A DNA stretch of 64,000 nucleotides from Mesorhizobium sp. LSJC280B00 (GTDB taxonomy: Bacteria > Pseudomonadota > Alphaproteobacteria > Rhizobiales > Rhizobiaceae). Below the pieces are notes generated by a model. It saw only the letters and a program-made list of their open reading frames with translations, ran no database searches and was not told where the DNA came from. The stretch covers positions 57,455-121,454 of the forward strand of contig NZ_AYVL01000017.1 of the NCBI RefSeq assembly GCF_000502835.1. Reading direction: 5' to 3'. Position 1 is the first letter of the stretch, and each line of letters starts with the position of its first letter. Shown here piece after piece: positions 40,892 to 50,622 of the stretch. The translations under genes were made by a program, and so were the position numbers.

Positions 40892-42160
40892 TCAAGCCCC
40901 GTCTGTCACCGCTTCCTGCGCGTGCATGCGTTTGACTTCCTTCGGCGTCGGCTTGGCCACCCTGGTGACGAAGACGACGAGCGCCAGCGTGAGGAAAATC
41001 GCGCCGAGCAGATAGGGGGCACCGCCGAAAGCTACGGGCGCGTTCGGCCCCGTGAACCAGGAAAAGATCGCCGTATAAAGCAGCGGTGTGATGATCGAGG
41101 TGATCGAGAAGATCGAGGTCATCGCGCCCTGGAGTTCGCCTTGGGCGGAAGGTGGCACCTTGGCGGCCGCCAGGCTTCTGAGCGGCGGGTCGGCCAACGC
41201 CTCGAGACATCCGACGACGATCACTGCATAGATCATCCAGCCTTGTGACGCGAAGGCGTAGCCGAAGGCGCTGAGTGCGGTAAATGCCAGACCGATTACC
41301 GCCGTCTTCCACTCGCCAAGCTTAGGGATCACGCGCGGCAGGACTGTCGCCATGACGATCGCCCCGCACAGGCCGAAAGCGCCGAGCGAGAAGCCGATCT
41401 GTTGTTCGCTCCAGCCATAGCGATAACTGGAGACGAACGACCAGACCGCAGGATACATCATGTGCCCCAGAGTCATCAGAAAGAAGACAAGTCCGATCCA
41501 GCCGATACCTTCGTAGTTGCGCATCTGGACGAGCGTGCCGACCGGGTTCGCGCGTTTCCACTCGAAGCGGCGACGGTGCTTGTTATCAAGTGTTTCCGGC
41601 AACAGAAACAGCGCGATCAGAAAGTTTGCGAAAGCAAGCCCGGCAGCGAAATAGAACGGCACACGCGGCCCGAACGTGCCGAGCAACCCGCCCAGAACCG
41701 GCCCTATGACGAAGCCGACGCCGAAAGCAATGCCGAGCAGCCCGAAATTCTTCGCACGATTTTCGTCGGTCGAGATATCGGCAATGAACGCCGATGTCGT
41801 GGAATAACTGGCGCCGGAAATGCCGGCCAGCACGCGGCCGATGAACAGCATCGGATAGGACCAGGCGATAGCGCAGATCAGATTGTCGATAGCGAACGTC
41901 AGCACCGAGGCGAGCAGAATTGGCCGCCGCCCGAACCGGTCGCTCAACCCGCCCATCACTGGTGCGAAAACGAACTGCATCGCCGCATAGACGAAGAACA
42001 GCCAGCCGCCCTCGATAGCCGCCTCGCTGATGCCGACGCCGGTCAATTCCCTGAGATAGGCCGGCAGCACCGGCATAATGATGCCGAAGCCGATGATGTC
42101 GAGCAGCAGGGTGGTGAAAACAAGCGCAAGGCCCCGCCTGGCGGTTTTGGGGTCTATCAT
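40892..42160 (-). CDS. TetA-type MFS efflux transporter
   Basis: The 422-aa protein belongs to the tetracycline-efflux-like (TCR/Tet) group: LVFTTLLLDIIGFGIIMPVL (motif of helix 1), GGLSDRFGRRPILLASVL (motif A) and GFVIGPVLGGLLGTFGPRVP (motif C). It has 12 helices. Members often have undefined physiological substrates; tetracycline export cannot be claimed. ATG 42160. Confidence 0.9.
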   Translation of the reverse strand: MIDPKTARRGLALVFTTLLLDIIGFGIIMPVLPAYLRELTGVGISEAAIEGGWLFFVYAAMQFVFAPVMGGLSDRFGRRPILLASVLTFAIDNLICAIAWSYPMLFIGRVLAGISGASYSTTSAFIADISTDENRAKNFGLLGIAFGVGFVIGPVLGGLLGTFGPRVPFYFAAGLAFANFLIALFLLPETLDNKHRRRFEWKRANPVGTLVQMRNYEGIGWIGLVFFLMTLGHMMYPAVWSFVSSYRYGWSEQQIGFSLGAFGLCGAIVMATVLPRVIPKLGEWKTAVIGLAFTALSAFGYAFASQGWMIYAVIVVGCLEALADPPLRSLAAAKVPPSAQGELQGAMTSIFSITSIITPLLYTAIFSWFTGPNAPVAFGGAPYLLGAIFLTLALVVFVTRVAKPTPKEVKRMHAQEAVTDGA

Positions 42161-42310
42161 GATGGTATCTCCTCGGGCCGCCCGAGCGAACGGGAACACA
42201 CCTTATAGGCGAGCACATCGCTGGGAACAATGAGGGAACGGGCAGAGTGCTTTCATCCTGACATCCCCTGACTGCGGTCCAGTCTCTCGGATTACGAGAA
42301 AACCGTCGGC

Positions 42311-43228
42311 TCAGATCGGGTTGTTGAACGTGTCGCAGTCCGAAAGCTTGCCGTTCTGGAACCCGCGCGCCAGCCAGGTCTGCCGCTGCTGCGACGTTCC
42401 GTGGTTGAAGCTTTCCGGCACGACGTAGCCCTGCATCTTCTTCTGCAGCGTGTCGTCGCCGATCTGCTTGGCGGCGTTCAGTGCCTCCGCCATGTCGCCC
42501 TGCTCCAAAATGCCCTTCTGGCCGGTGAAATGTGCCCAAATGCCGGCAAAGCAGTCGGCCTGGAGCTCGACCTGCACCGACAAGTGGTTGGCGTCCGCTT
42601 CGCCCATGCTCTGCCGCATCTGGTTGAATTTGGGCAGGATGCCGACGAGGTTCTGCACGTGATGGCCGACCTCATGCGCGATCACATAGGCCTGTGCGAA
42701 ATCGCCCGAGGCACCGAACTGCTGATCGAGCTGCTGGAAGAAGGTGGTGTCGAGATAGACCTTGCGATCGTTGGGACAGTAGAATGGTCCGGCCGCTGAC
42801 GAGGCAGAACCGCAGGCGGAGCGAATCTGGCCGCTGAACAGGACCAGTTTTGGATCTTGATAGGTCAGGCCCTCGGACTGGAAAATACCGGTCCAGGTAT
42901 CCTCGGTCTCGGCCAGCACGGTCGACACGAACTGCTTCATCTCGTCGGATGCCGGCGCACCGGTGCCGCCGCCTTGCTCGCCGCTATTGTCGGTGATCTG
43001 GCCGCCGCCGGGCTGCAAGCCGCTGTTATCGAGGATCTGACTCGGGTCGAAGCCGAAATACCACCCTGCCAGAAAAATCAACCCTACGATGATAATGCCC
43101 GACATGCCGCCGCCGCCGGCACGACCGCCGATCGGGATGCGAAACTGCCCCGGCCCGCCGCCAAGCCCGCCGCTCTGGCCGCGCTCGTCCTCGACATTGT
43201 CACTCTGACGACGGCCCTTCCAGAGCAT
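42311..43228 (-). CDS. YpfJ-type neutral zinc metallopeptidase
   Basis: The 305-aa protein has a Gly-rich cytoplasmic N terminus (ending GGRAGGGG), one membrane anchor (GIIIVGLIFLAGWYFGF) and an extracytoplasmic domain with the zinc motif AHEVGHHVQN and downstream ELQADCFAGIWAH, which supplies the third ligand. Matches the putative neutral zinc metallopeptidase family. Substrate unknown. Confidence 0.92.
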   Translation of the reverse strand: MLWKGRRQSDNVEDERGQSGGLGGGPGQFRIPIGGRAGGGGMSGIIIVGLIFLAGWYFGFDPSQILDNSGLQPGGGQITDNSGEQGGGTGAPASDEMKQFVSTVLAETEDTWTGIFQSEGLTYQDPKLVLFSGQIRSACGSASSAAGPFYCPNDRKVYLDTTFFQQLDQQFGASGDFAQAYVIAHEVGHHVQNLVGILPKFNQMRQSMGEADANHLSVQVELQADCFAGIWAHFTGQKGILEQGDMAEALNAAKQIGDDTLQKKMQGYVVPESFNHGTSQQRQTWLARGFQNGKLSDCDTFNNPI

Positions 43229-43451
43229 GGCAACCCCCGTGATGCAATTTTCCGGCCGATCGGGCCGTGTCCCGGTTCGATCGGACACGACAACAATTAT
43301 CTCAATGGTTACGCCAAGTCACAGTATTTTTCGTGCGAACAAGCAATGCTTGCTGACGCTTGCCTGCTCTGGCCGAGACATCGCAAGGTCTGTGCCGTTC
43401 ACCCTGCTCGTGGGAAACGAGTCGCGCGAAGAGATACGCTGGCCGTGCTTT

Positions 43452-43907
43452 TCAGCGGGCGGCGATTATTGCCTTGCGAAAGGCTTCGAGCGTCTCGGCG
43501 CTGACATGATGCTCGATGCCCTCGGCGTCGATGCGCGCCGTCTCGGCGCTGACCCCGAGCGAGCGCAGGAAGGCCTCGACCGTCTGGTGGCGAATGCGGC
43601 TCTCTTCCGCAACCTTGCGGCCGGCATCGGTCAGGAACACGCCGCGATAAGGCTTCCGGGAGACCAGCCCGTCGGCGCACAGCCGCGTCAGCATTTTCGC
43701 CACCGTCGGCTGAGCGACGCCGAGCCGTGCCGCGATATCGACCTGGCGCGCCTCGTTGCCATCCTCGATCAGGTCGGCGATGAGCTCGACATAATCCTCG
43801 ACCAGCGCGCTGCGGCGCGCTTCACGCGTCTGCCTGAAGCCTTCCGAGTGGATTTCTGCGTCAGGCAGCGGCTTTTCGCGAGGAACCGGTCTTTTCTTCA
43901 GCGCCAA
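43452..43907 (-). CDS. mntR: MntR-type manganese-responsive repressor
   Basis: The 151-aa DtxR/MntR family repressor has the winged helix EARQVDIAARLGVAQPTVAK then MLTRLCADGLVSRKPYRGVF and a metal-binding/dimer domain with the His and Glu positions (RHQTVEAFLRSLGV; DAEGIEHHVSAE). It starts with TTG at 43907 behind GGAGGAG. It is divergent from mntH, its expected target. Confidence 0.9.
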   Translation of the reverse strand: MALKKRPVPREKPLPDAEIHSEGFRQTREARRSALVEDYVELIADLIEDGNEARQVDIAARLGVAQPTVAKMLTRLCADGLVSRKPYRGVFLTDAGRKVAEESRIRHQTVEAFLRSLGVSAETARIDAEGIEHHVSAETLEAFRKAIIAAR

Positions 43908-44143
43908 TACGCGCTCCTCCCGGCAGTTTGAATCGACATTGCGGTCATAACACGGAACCCTATTGGTTCTGGCCGTTTATTTCCATTCGGTGGCCGGCGC
44001 AACCGGCGTTCACTGCCGTTCCGGCCGCACGGCCAAGCGGCCACAGGAAAAAGCTCAGACAATGAAATATAGCATATTGCATAATGTTCAGCCGTGGCAT
44101 AGATAAGGAGACAACATCGATCGTTCCAGTGGAAAGCCATTTC

Positions 44144-45511
44144 ATGTCGGAAGCCGAAGCCACCTCAGCCCCCCGGTCCATGTGGCGATTTGCCCGCCCG
44201 GATGACGACGAGCAGCCCAGCCTTCGCGAAGTCAACGCAACGATCTCGGTGCCGCACTCGGGGATCTGGCTTCGCCGGCTGTTCGCCTTCATGGGGCCGG
44301 GCTACATGGTTTCGGTCGGCTATATGGATCCGGGCAATTGGGCGACCGACCTCGCCGGCGGGGCCCAATTCGGCTACACGCTGCTTTTCATCATCATGTT
44401 GTCGAACCTGATGGCGATCCTGCTGCAGGCACTCGCCGCCCGGCTCGGCATCGCCACCGGCCGCGACCTTGCGCAGGCGTGCCGCGCCTATTATCCGCGA
44501 CCGGTCAATTTCATGCTTTGGGTCGCTTGCGAATTGGCCATCATCGCCTGCGACCTGGCCGAGGTCATTGGCACGGCGATCGCCTTGCAACTGCTGTTCG
44601 GGATTCCGCTGATCGGCGGCGCTATTATCACCGCGCTCGATGCCTTCCTGCTGCTGTTGCTGATGAACAAGGGCTTCCGTTTCCTCGAGGCCTTCATCAT
44701 AGCGCTTTTGATTATCATCTTCGGCTGCTTCGCCATCCAGATCTTTGCCGCCGCCCCGCCGGTCGGCTCCATCCTGCATTCGATGTTCGTGCCGTCGTCC
44801 GAGATCGTCACCAATCCGGCCATGCTCTACATCGCCATCGGCATCATCGGCGCCACGGTGATGCCGCACAATCTCTATCTGCATTCCTCGATCGTGCAGA
44901 CCCGCGCCTATGAGCGCACCGATCGCGGTAAGCGCGACGCCATCAAATGGGCGACGACCGACTCGACCATCGCGCTGATACTGGCGTTGTTCGTCAATGC
45001 TTCCATCCTGATCGTGTCGGCGGTGGCGTTCCACGGCACCGGTCATCATGACGTTGCCGAGATCGGCCAGGCCTTCGAGCTTCTGTCGCCGCTGCTTGGC
45101 CTCGGCATCGCTTCCATCCTGTTTGCCGTAGCGCTGCTCGCCTCCGGCCTGAACTCGACGGTGACGGCGACGCTCGCCGGCCAGATCGTGATGGAAGGGT
45201 TCCTGCGGCTGCGCATCCCGCAATGGGCGCGCCGCCTGCTGACGCGCGGCATCGCCATCATTCCGGTGGTGGTGGTCACCGCGCTCTATGGCGAGAAGGG
45301 AACCGGCCAGTTGCTGGTCTTCAGCCAGGTAATCCTGTCGATGCAGCTCCCCTTCGCTGTCGTACCGCTGGTGCAGTTCGTCTCGGACAAGCGCAAGATG
45401 GGCAATTTCGCCATTTCCCGCGCTGTTGCCGTGCTGGCCTGGGTGGTTGCCGCGCTCATCCTGGTGCTCAACTTCAAGCTGCTCTACGATACGGTCGTTG
45501 GCTTGGGCTGA
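44144..45511 (+). CDS. mntH: Nramp-family manganese/divalent-metal transporter MntH
   Basis: MntH imports Mn(II) (and Fe(II)) with protons. About eleven membrane helices carry the Nramp motifs MDPGNWATDLAGGAQFGYTL (helix 1 metal site) and GATVMPHNLYLHSSIVQTRA (helix 6). ATG 44144 gives 455 aa; an upstream ATG at 44084 is in frame with AAGGAG between the two, so the start is uncertain. An AT-rich stretch TATAGCATATTGCATA (44067-44082) may be the promoter or MntR site. Confidence 0.93.
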   Translation: MSEAEATSAPRSMWRFARPDDDEQPSLREVNATISVPHSGIWLRRLFAFMGPGYMVSVGYMDPGNWATDLAGGAQFGYTLLFIIMLSNLMAILLQALAARLGIATGRDLAQACRAYYPRPVNFMLWVACELAIIACDLAEVIGTAIALQLLFGIPLIGGAIITALDAFLLLLLMNKGFRFLEAFIIALLIIIFGCFAIQIFAAAPPVGSILHSMFVPSSEIVTNPAMLYIAIGIIGATVMPHNLYLHSSIVQTRAYERTDRGKRDAIKWATTDSTIALILALFVNASILIVSAVAFHGTGHHDVAEIGQAFELLSPLLGLGIASILFAVALLASGLNSTVTATLAGQIVMEGFLRLRIPQWARRLLTRGIAIIPVVVVTALYGEKGTGQLLVFSQVILSMQLPFAVVPLVQFVSDKRKMGNFAISRAVAVLAWVVAALILVLNFKLLYDTVVGLG

Positions 45512-45662
45512 GCGTTCTCGGCTCCAAGCTGAGACGATAAGGTCGGCAGTCACCTGCCCCCGGTCCTAGAAATTTGCCGGCCGCTGTCGGACAAATGTCC
45601 GTTCGCCCGTCCTTGGCTCGAACTCCGGCCATGACGGCACGGACCAGGGAAAGGGAGCTCCA

Positions 45663-46316
45663 ATGAGGAAGATCATCGCCGCAACATTCGTCAGCCTCGA
45701 CGGCGTCATGCAGGCGCCTGGCGGCCCGCAAGAGGACCCTGTCGGCGGCTTCAAATTCGGCGGCTGGACGTTTCACTACTGGGACGATGTGATGGGCGCC
45801 GCGATGGGCGAGACGTTTTCAAAACCGTTCGCGCTGCTTCTCGGCCGCAAGACTTACGACATCTTCGCCGCCCACTGGCCTTATCAGAAGAATGATCCGA
45901 TCGCCGACAGCTTCAACGCCGTCACCAAATATGTGGCGACGCACAGGCCGGATTCGCTGTCCTGGCAAAACAGCCAGCCGCTCGGCAGCGATGTCGTGGC
46001 GACGTTGCGCCGGATGAAGCAGGAGGACGGCCCCGACCTGCTCATTCAGGGATCGAGCGAGCTGATCCAGACCTTGCTCGCCAATGACCTGATCGACGAG
46101 ATCAGCTTGCTGATCTTCCCGCTGGTGCTGGGCAAGGGCAAAAAACTGTTCGGCAGCGGCACGATACCTGCCGCCTTCAAGCTGACCCGTTCGCAGGCAT
46201 CGACCACCGGCGTCCTCATGGCGAGCTATGAACGCTCCGGCGAGATCAAGACCGGGTCATTTGCCACGGAGCAGCCGTCCGAAGCCGAGATCGAGCGGCG
46301 AAAGAACTGGAAGTAG
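45663..46316 (+). CDS. RibD C-terminal/dihydrofolate-reductase-like protein
   Basis: The 217-aa protein shows MRKIIAATFVSLDGVMQAPG, FALLLGRKTYDIFAAHWPY, then DLLIQGSSELIQTLLANDLI and FPLVLGKGKKLFGSG, the pattern of stand-alone RibD-C/DHFR-like reductases, which bind NADPH. It is not a true folA. GGGAGC precedes the ATG and a terminator follows. Confidence 0.88.
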   Translation: MRKIIAATFVSLDGVMQAPGGPQEDPVGGFKFGGWTFHYWDDVMGAAMGETFSKPFALLLGRKTYDIFAAHWPYQKNDPIADSFNAVTKYVATHRPDSLSWQNSQPLGSDVVATLRRMKQEDGPDLLIQGSSELIQTLLANDLIDEISLLIFPLVLGKGKKLFGSGTIPAAFKLTRSQASTTGVLMASYERSGEIKTGSFATEQPSEAEIERRKNWK

Positions 46317-46333
46317 ATGCCGCCGCGGGGCGA

Positions 46334-46363
46334 TCAAGGACGGCTGAACACTGGCCGTCCTTT
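46334..46363 (+). terminator. Rho-independent terminator
   Basis: AAGGACGGC pairs with GCCGTCCTT, followed by TTT and a second T-rich run, 18 bp past the reductase-like gene. Confidence 0.85.
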
Positions 46364-46372
46364 TTGCTGTTT

Positions 46373-47242
46373 TTAAGCCGCCTCTCGTCGCCCTGCCAAC
46401 CCATCGCGGAGGTGGCCCGCGAATGCCAGTGCAGCCGGCGCGACGTCGTGCTTCGGCAAATGCAGATTGATCGAAAAATTCGGCAATGACGGCAGCTCCG
46501 GATCGTTGGCCAAAATGTCGAGGTCGACAGGCACGGTCGACGCCAACCAGGTGGTGACGGCCAAGTCCGAACGCACTGTCGCCGTCGTCGCGTCGATGCT
46601 GCCGTTTTCGAATACGGTGCGCCATTCCAGCCCATGCTCGTTAAGCGCCTCCAGCACCACCGGGCGGAACGCACAGGTCTCGGCGACCATCGAAACCGGC
46701 AAGGGCCGCTTGCCGCGGGCGGCGCCGCCTTTGGCGCCGACCCAGACCAGGCGATCAACAACAAGGCATTCACCGGCCGACCGACCGATCGGCTCCTCGA
46801 TCACCGCGAGCTCTATCGTGCCGCTCGCCAAGGCTGCGGCCAACTCTGGCGACGAAGCACAGACAAGCGAGATCTCGACCTGCGGATAGGCCTCGGCATA
46901 GGCCTTCAGCACCGGCGCAAGCAAGGTGCCGACAAGGTCGTACGGCACCCCGAGCCGCACCTGACCGGCAACCGCATCGCCCGCCATCTCCGCCAGGATC
47001 TCGTCATTGAGGGAAAGCAGGCGCTTGCCCTTGCCGAACAATCGCTCGCCGGAGCGGGTCAATCGCAATCCGCGCCGATCGCGATCGAACAGGCTGCAGC
47101 CGAGAACCTCTTCCAAACGCTTGATCTGCTGGCTGACGGCACCTTGCGTCAAATGCAGCACGTTGGCCGCCGCCGTCATGCTAGCCTTGTCGGCAACGGT
47201 GACGAAGGTTCGAACCAGGGCAGTATCGAGGTTGCGGAGCAT
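46373..47242 (-). CDS. LysR-family regulator divergent from a LysE gene
   Basis: The 289-aa regulator has the HTH MLRNLDTALVRTFVTVADKA then SMTAAANVLHLTQGAVSQQI and an effector domain (GQVRLGVPYDLVGTLLAPVL). ATG 47242 is the family-like start; 47272 and 47281 are alternatives. It is divergent from the LysE-type exporter 50 bp away, the usual ArgP/LysE arrangement. Confidence 0.89.
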   Translation of the reverse strand: MLRNLDTALVRTFVTVADKASMTAAANVLHLTQGAVSQQIKRLEEVLGCSLFDRDRRGLRLTRSGERLFGKGKRLLSLNDEILAEMAGDAVAGQVRLGVPYDLVGTLLAPVLKAYAEAYPQVEISLVCASSPELAAALASGTIELAVIEEPIGRSAGECLVVDRLVWVGAKGGAARGKRPLPVSMVAETCAFRPVVLEALNEHGLEWRTVFENGSIDATTATVRSDLAVTTWLASTVPVDLDILANDPELPSLPNFSINLHLPKHDVAPAALAFAGHLRDGLAGRREAA

Positions 47243-47292
47243 CCGGCTATTATATTTGCTAATGCCTGTCATAGCAAACATTGCATTTACTG

Positions 47293-47934
47293 ATGAGCCG
47301 AACAGCCTACGGTGCAGGCTTCAAAGGAAGCAGCATATTTGAAACCGGCCTTCCCCTCGTCCTGTTCGCGCTGGTCTCAACCTCAACGCCCGGCATGGCC
47401 ACGACCTTGTCGACGGCGTCCGGCGCGCAGTTCGGCTTTCGCCGCTCTATCCCGCTGATGGCCGGGAGTGCGGCCGGCCTGGCTACCGTGGCTGCGGCAG
47501 GTGCTGCCGGGCTCGCCGGTCTGCTGGCTGCCGCTCCTTCGCTGCAACTGGCAATGAAAATGGCCGGTACCCTCTATCTGACGTGGCTTGCCCTCAAGAT
47601 CGGCCGCAGCGGTCCGCCCAACCTGGACGTGGCCATGGCAAAGCCGAACAGCTTTTTGGGCGGCGCCGGCCTGCAATGGATGAACCCAAAGGGCTGGGCC
47701 ATGGGGCTGGGAGCGGCGGCATCCTTTGCCGCGCTCGCCAACGGGCCGCTGCAGCTCGCCGTGCTGCTCGGCACGGTCTTCGGTCTTGCAGCGGCCCTAT
47801 CGCTGGCGGCGTGGTGCGTGGCGGGCACGCTGCTCGCCCGGTTGCTGCGAACCGAGCGGCAGTGGCGCATGCTCAACGCCGTGCTTGGCCTGCTGCTGGC
47901 CGCCTCGATCATTCCTATGTGGCGGACAGCGTAA
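47293..47934 (+). CDS. LysE/RhtB-family exporter
   Basis: A 213-aa, six-helix exporter with STPGMATTLSTASGAQFGFR (the LysE/RhtB N-terminal P-G-P-type motif appears as TPG), GTLYLTWLALKIGR, FLGGAGLQWMNPKGWAMGLG and the C-terminal RLLRTERQWRMLNAVLGLLL. It probably exports an amino acid under LysR control. Confidence 0.88.
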   Translation: MSRTAYGAGFKGSSIFETGLPLVLFALVSTSTPGMATTLSTASGAQFGFRRSIPLMAGSAAGLATVAAAGAAGLAGLLAAAPSLQLAMKMAGTLYLTWLALKIGRSGPPNLDVAMAKPNSFLGGAGLQWMNPKGWAMGLGAAASFAALANGPLQLAVLLGTVFGLAAALSLAAWCVAGTLLARLLRTERQWRMLNAVLGLLLAASIIPMWRTA

Positions 47935-47945
47935 GATAAGTTATT

Positions 47946-48737
47946 TCAGGCAGCGTAGCGTGCCGCCGGCTTGCCGGCCAGCAGGCTGCCGAAGAAACCT
48001 TGCCGCGCACCAAGATAGGATTCCAACCCAGCCGGATCGGAGAGCCCGGGCGCGGTGACGGTTTCGCCCTTGGCCAGGCCGACAAGCGCTGCATCGACCA
48101 GATCGTCGGCAGTCATAACGATCTCTGCCGGCAGGTCGGCAATATCGCTTCCGGCAACTTCCCAGAACTCGGTCCGCGTAGCCCCCGGCAGCACGACCTG
48201 TATGGCGACCTTGCTGTCGGCGACTTCCCGCTGCAAGGCCTCGGTGAAGTTGACGACATAAGCCTTTGTGCCGCTGTAGATGCCGCCGAACGAGGTGTCG
48301 AAGGCCAGCACCGACGCGATGTTAACGATGGCACCGCGGTTGCGCGCCAGCAGCTCCGGCAGGACCGCGCGGGTCAAACGAGTCAAAGCCACGACATTGA
48401 CCTTGATCATGCGCTCGGCCACATCAGCGTCGGCCGTTGCCACCATCTGCGCGCCGCCAAGGCCGGCATTGTTGACCAGCAGCGTCACGCTGTCGTCGGT
48501 TGATATCGCCTGCTCGACCCGTCGCAGATCGCCGTCGTCGGCCAGGTCGGCGCTGATGACGCCGACCTTGATGCCATACGCGTAGCGGAGCCTCTCCGCC
48601 AATTCCTCCAACCGATCGGCGCGCCGCGCCACCAGCACCAGATCATAACCTAGGCCGGCGAGCCGGTCGGCATAGACCGCGCCGATGCCGGACGAGGCGC
48701 CGGTGACGACCGCTGTACCTTTGTCCTGATTGCTCAT
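47946..48737 (-). CDS. SDR-family oxidoreductase under MarR-type control
   Basis: A 263-aa short-chain dehydrogenase with VVTGASSGIGAVYA, NNAGLGG and the active site Ser-Tyr-Lys set IASV...GGIYSGTKAYVVNF. AAGGAG precedes ATG 48737. Two GGCATATGCC palindromes lie between it and the divergent MarR gene. Substrate unknown. Confidence 0.9.
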   Translation of the reverse strand: MSNQDKGTAVVTGASSGIGAVYADRLAGLGYDLVLVARRADRLEELAERLRYAYGIKVGVISADLADDGDLRRVEQAISTDDSVTLLVNNAGLGGAQMVATADADVAERMIKVNVVALTRLTRAVLPELLARNRGAIVNIASVLAFDTSFGGIYSGTKAYVVNFTEALQREVADSKVAIQVVLPGATRTEFWEVAGSDIADLPAEIVMTADDLVDAALVGLAKGETVTAPGLSDPAGLESYLGARQGFFGSLLAGKPAARYAA

Positions 48738-48816
48738 TGTCTTGCTCCTTCTGGTTCGATTCCAAATGCCAGTGCCGCACGGCAACACACCCTGCTTCGA
48801 CTGGCACATGAATTAT

Positions 48817-48852
48817 TGGCATATGCCACTATTTTAACGTAGGCATATGCCA
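48817..48852. promoter_or_regulatory. Two palindromic MarR operators
   Basis: TGGCATATGCCA (48817-48828) and AGGCATATGCCA (48841-48852) share the perfect core GGCATATGCC, with a centre-to-centre spacing of 24 bp. They sit in the gap of the divergent SDR and MarR genes. Confidence 0.75.
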
Positions 48853-48934
48853 CCATCTTGTCAATCCGGGGAGCAAGGACTATTTCTGGTTTGCATCGAG
48901 GGGTCCCTTCCGGTCCCTCATCGGAAATCCGCCA

Positions 48935-49393
48935 ATGTCCCAAACCACCCTGCCCGGCCTGGCGCTTTGCAATAACGCCATGCTGCGCCGCGCGACGCGG
49001 AAACTCGGCCAGTTCTATGACGATGTGCTGGCCCCATCGGGTCTGAAGGCCACGCAGCAGGGCCTGCTTTATCAAATCCACGTCGGCAACGAACCGACGA
49101 TGGGTGCCATTGCCGCGGCCCTCGTCATGGACCTGTCGGCCCTCGGTCATACGCTGAAGCCGCTGATCCGCGACGGTTATGTCGAGACCTTCGCCGACCC
49201 TGCCGACCGCCGCATCAGGCGCGTCAGGCTGACACCGCAGGGCCGGACCAAGCTCGAAGAAGCCCTGAAGCTGTGGCAAGTCGCTCAGCAGCGCTTCGAG
49301 GAGATGTTTGGCAAAGAGCAGGCGGCAAGCCTGCGAGCGGCGCTGGACGAAATCGCCGCGCTGAATTTTGACGCACCGCCGGCCGCGACTTGA
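48935..49393 (+). CDS. MarR-family repressor
   Basis: The 152-aa winged-helix protein has TQQGLLYQIHVGNEPTMGAI then AAALVMDLSALGHTLKPLIR and the wing ADPADRRIRRVRLTPQGRTK. It probably represses itself and the divergent SDR gene through the GGCATATGCC sites. Confidence 0.9.
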   Translation: MSQTTLPGLALCNNAMLRRATRKLGQFYDDVLAPSGLKATQQGLLYQIHVGNEPTMGAIAAALVMDLSALGHTLKPLIRDGYVETFADPADRRIRRVRLTPQGRTKLEEALKLWQVAQQRFEEMFGKEQAASLRAALDEIAALNFDAPPAAT

Positions 49394-49430
49394 ACTATCG
49401 GCGGCCGGCAGCCAAGCTCCACTGACAGCC

Positions 49431-50609
49431 TTATTCGGCCGGCATCGCCACCGGTCGCGCCGCCAGGTGGCCCGCCAGCACGACGCCCAGACCGACGATC
49501 GGGAATGCCGCCGCGACCACACCGAGGTCGGCCGGTGCGCCATAGCGCAGCACCGCGGCGCCGACCACGGCGCCCAGTGCCACGCCGAGGTAGAGCGCCG
49601 AAGCGTTCAGCGACAGCACGATTGGCGCGGCATCGGGCGCCAGCTTGATGATGCGGCTGGCCTGCGCCGGCGGGAATGCCCAGCCGACGATGCCCCACGG
49701 CACCATCATGGCCATCAATGCCGGCCCGGCGATCTCGCGCGGCAGGAACATCGGGATCAGCGAAAACGTGACCAGCATCGCGGCACTCAGCGCCAGTGAC
49801 CAGCAGACGGTGCGCGTCGCGCCGAAACGGTCGGCGGCCTGACCGCCGCCGATATTGCCGATGACCGCGCCAACGCCGAAAGCGAGCAGCATTCCGGGAA
49901 GCGCGATCGGGTTCAGTCCGCCGCCTTCGATCGCGAACGGCGCGACAAAGGCAAAGACGGTGAAGGCGCCGATCAGGGCCAGGATGGTCGTCACCAGGAT
50001 AGGCATGACGCCGGGGCGAAGTGCCGCTGCCAGCCGCATCCGGAGCGGCAGCCTGGTGCCGACGATGCCGCGCGGCAGCCGGTACCACAGGATCGCGCCG
50101 GCGAGCGCACCAAGGCCGGCAATGGCAAAGAAGGTGCCGCGCCAGCCGGCAACCGTCGCAACGAGCGCGCCGAGCGGTGCTCCGACCGCGACCGCAACCG
50201 TAGTGCCGCCGACGACCACGGCAATGGCGCGGGCGCGGTGATGATCGTCGACAAGCGCAACGGCCGTTCCCTGTGCGGTCGCCGCGAACAAGCCTGACGA
50301 CAGCGCCATGACGATGCGCGCGATCAACAGCAATTCGAAGGAGGAGCTTAGCGCCGCGGCGACGTTGCCCACCACGAAGAACACCAGCGTCCACAGGATG
50401 ACGCGGCGCCGGTCCCATTCGCCGGTCAGCGTTGCCAGGATCGGCGTGCCGATCGCATAGGCGAGCGCAAACGCGGTGATCAGCGTGCCGGCGAGCGGAA
50501 CGGAGATGGCGGCATCCTTTGCAATGTCGGGCAAAAGGCTGGAGATGACGAAACCTTCGGTCGAAATCGTGAACGATCCGAGCGCAAGCCAGATGAGGCG
50601 CTTATCCAT
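49431..50609 (-). CDS. MFS transporter divergent from an ArsR-type regulator
   Basis: The 392-aa, 12-helix MFS protein starts MDKRLIWLALGSFTISTEGF, with ILATLTGEWDRRRVILWTLV (motif A) and VAVGAPLGALVATVAGWRGT (motif C). It is a DHA1-type efflux candidate. Its promoter region contains a perfect inverted repeat next to a divergent ArsR-like gene. Confidence 0.89.
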   Translation of the reverse strand: MDKRLIWLALGSFTISTEGFVISSLLPDIAKDAAISVPLAGTLITAFALAYAIGTPILATLTGEWDRRRVILWTLVFFVVGNVAAALSSSFELLLIARIVMALSSGLFAATAQGTAVALVDDHHRARAIAVVVGGTTVAVAVGAPLGALVATVAGWRGTFFAIAGLGALAGAILWYRLPRGIVGTRLPLRMRLAAALRPGVMPILVTTILALIGAFTVFAFVAPFAIEGGGLNPIALPGMLLAFGVGAVIGNIGGGQAADRFGATRTVCWSLALSAAMLVTFSLIPMFLPREIAGPALMAMMVPWGIVGWAFPPAQASRIIKLAPDAAPIVLSLNASALYLGVALGAVVGAAVLRYGAPADLGVVAAAFPIVGLGVVLAGHLAARPVAMPAE

Positions 50610-50622
50610 GGCAATTTCCTTA

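Noticed and set aside
44060..44090. Clear MntR operator upstream of mntH
   Set aside because: The AT-rich TATAGCATATTGCATA stretch is suggestive but lacks good symmetry; kept only as a remark in the mntH entry.
44165..45553. A 462-codon frame antisense to mntH
   Set aside because: Translation is His/Asp/Gln-rich, typical of antisense membrane-protein code; mntH is certain.
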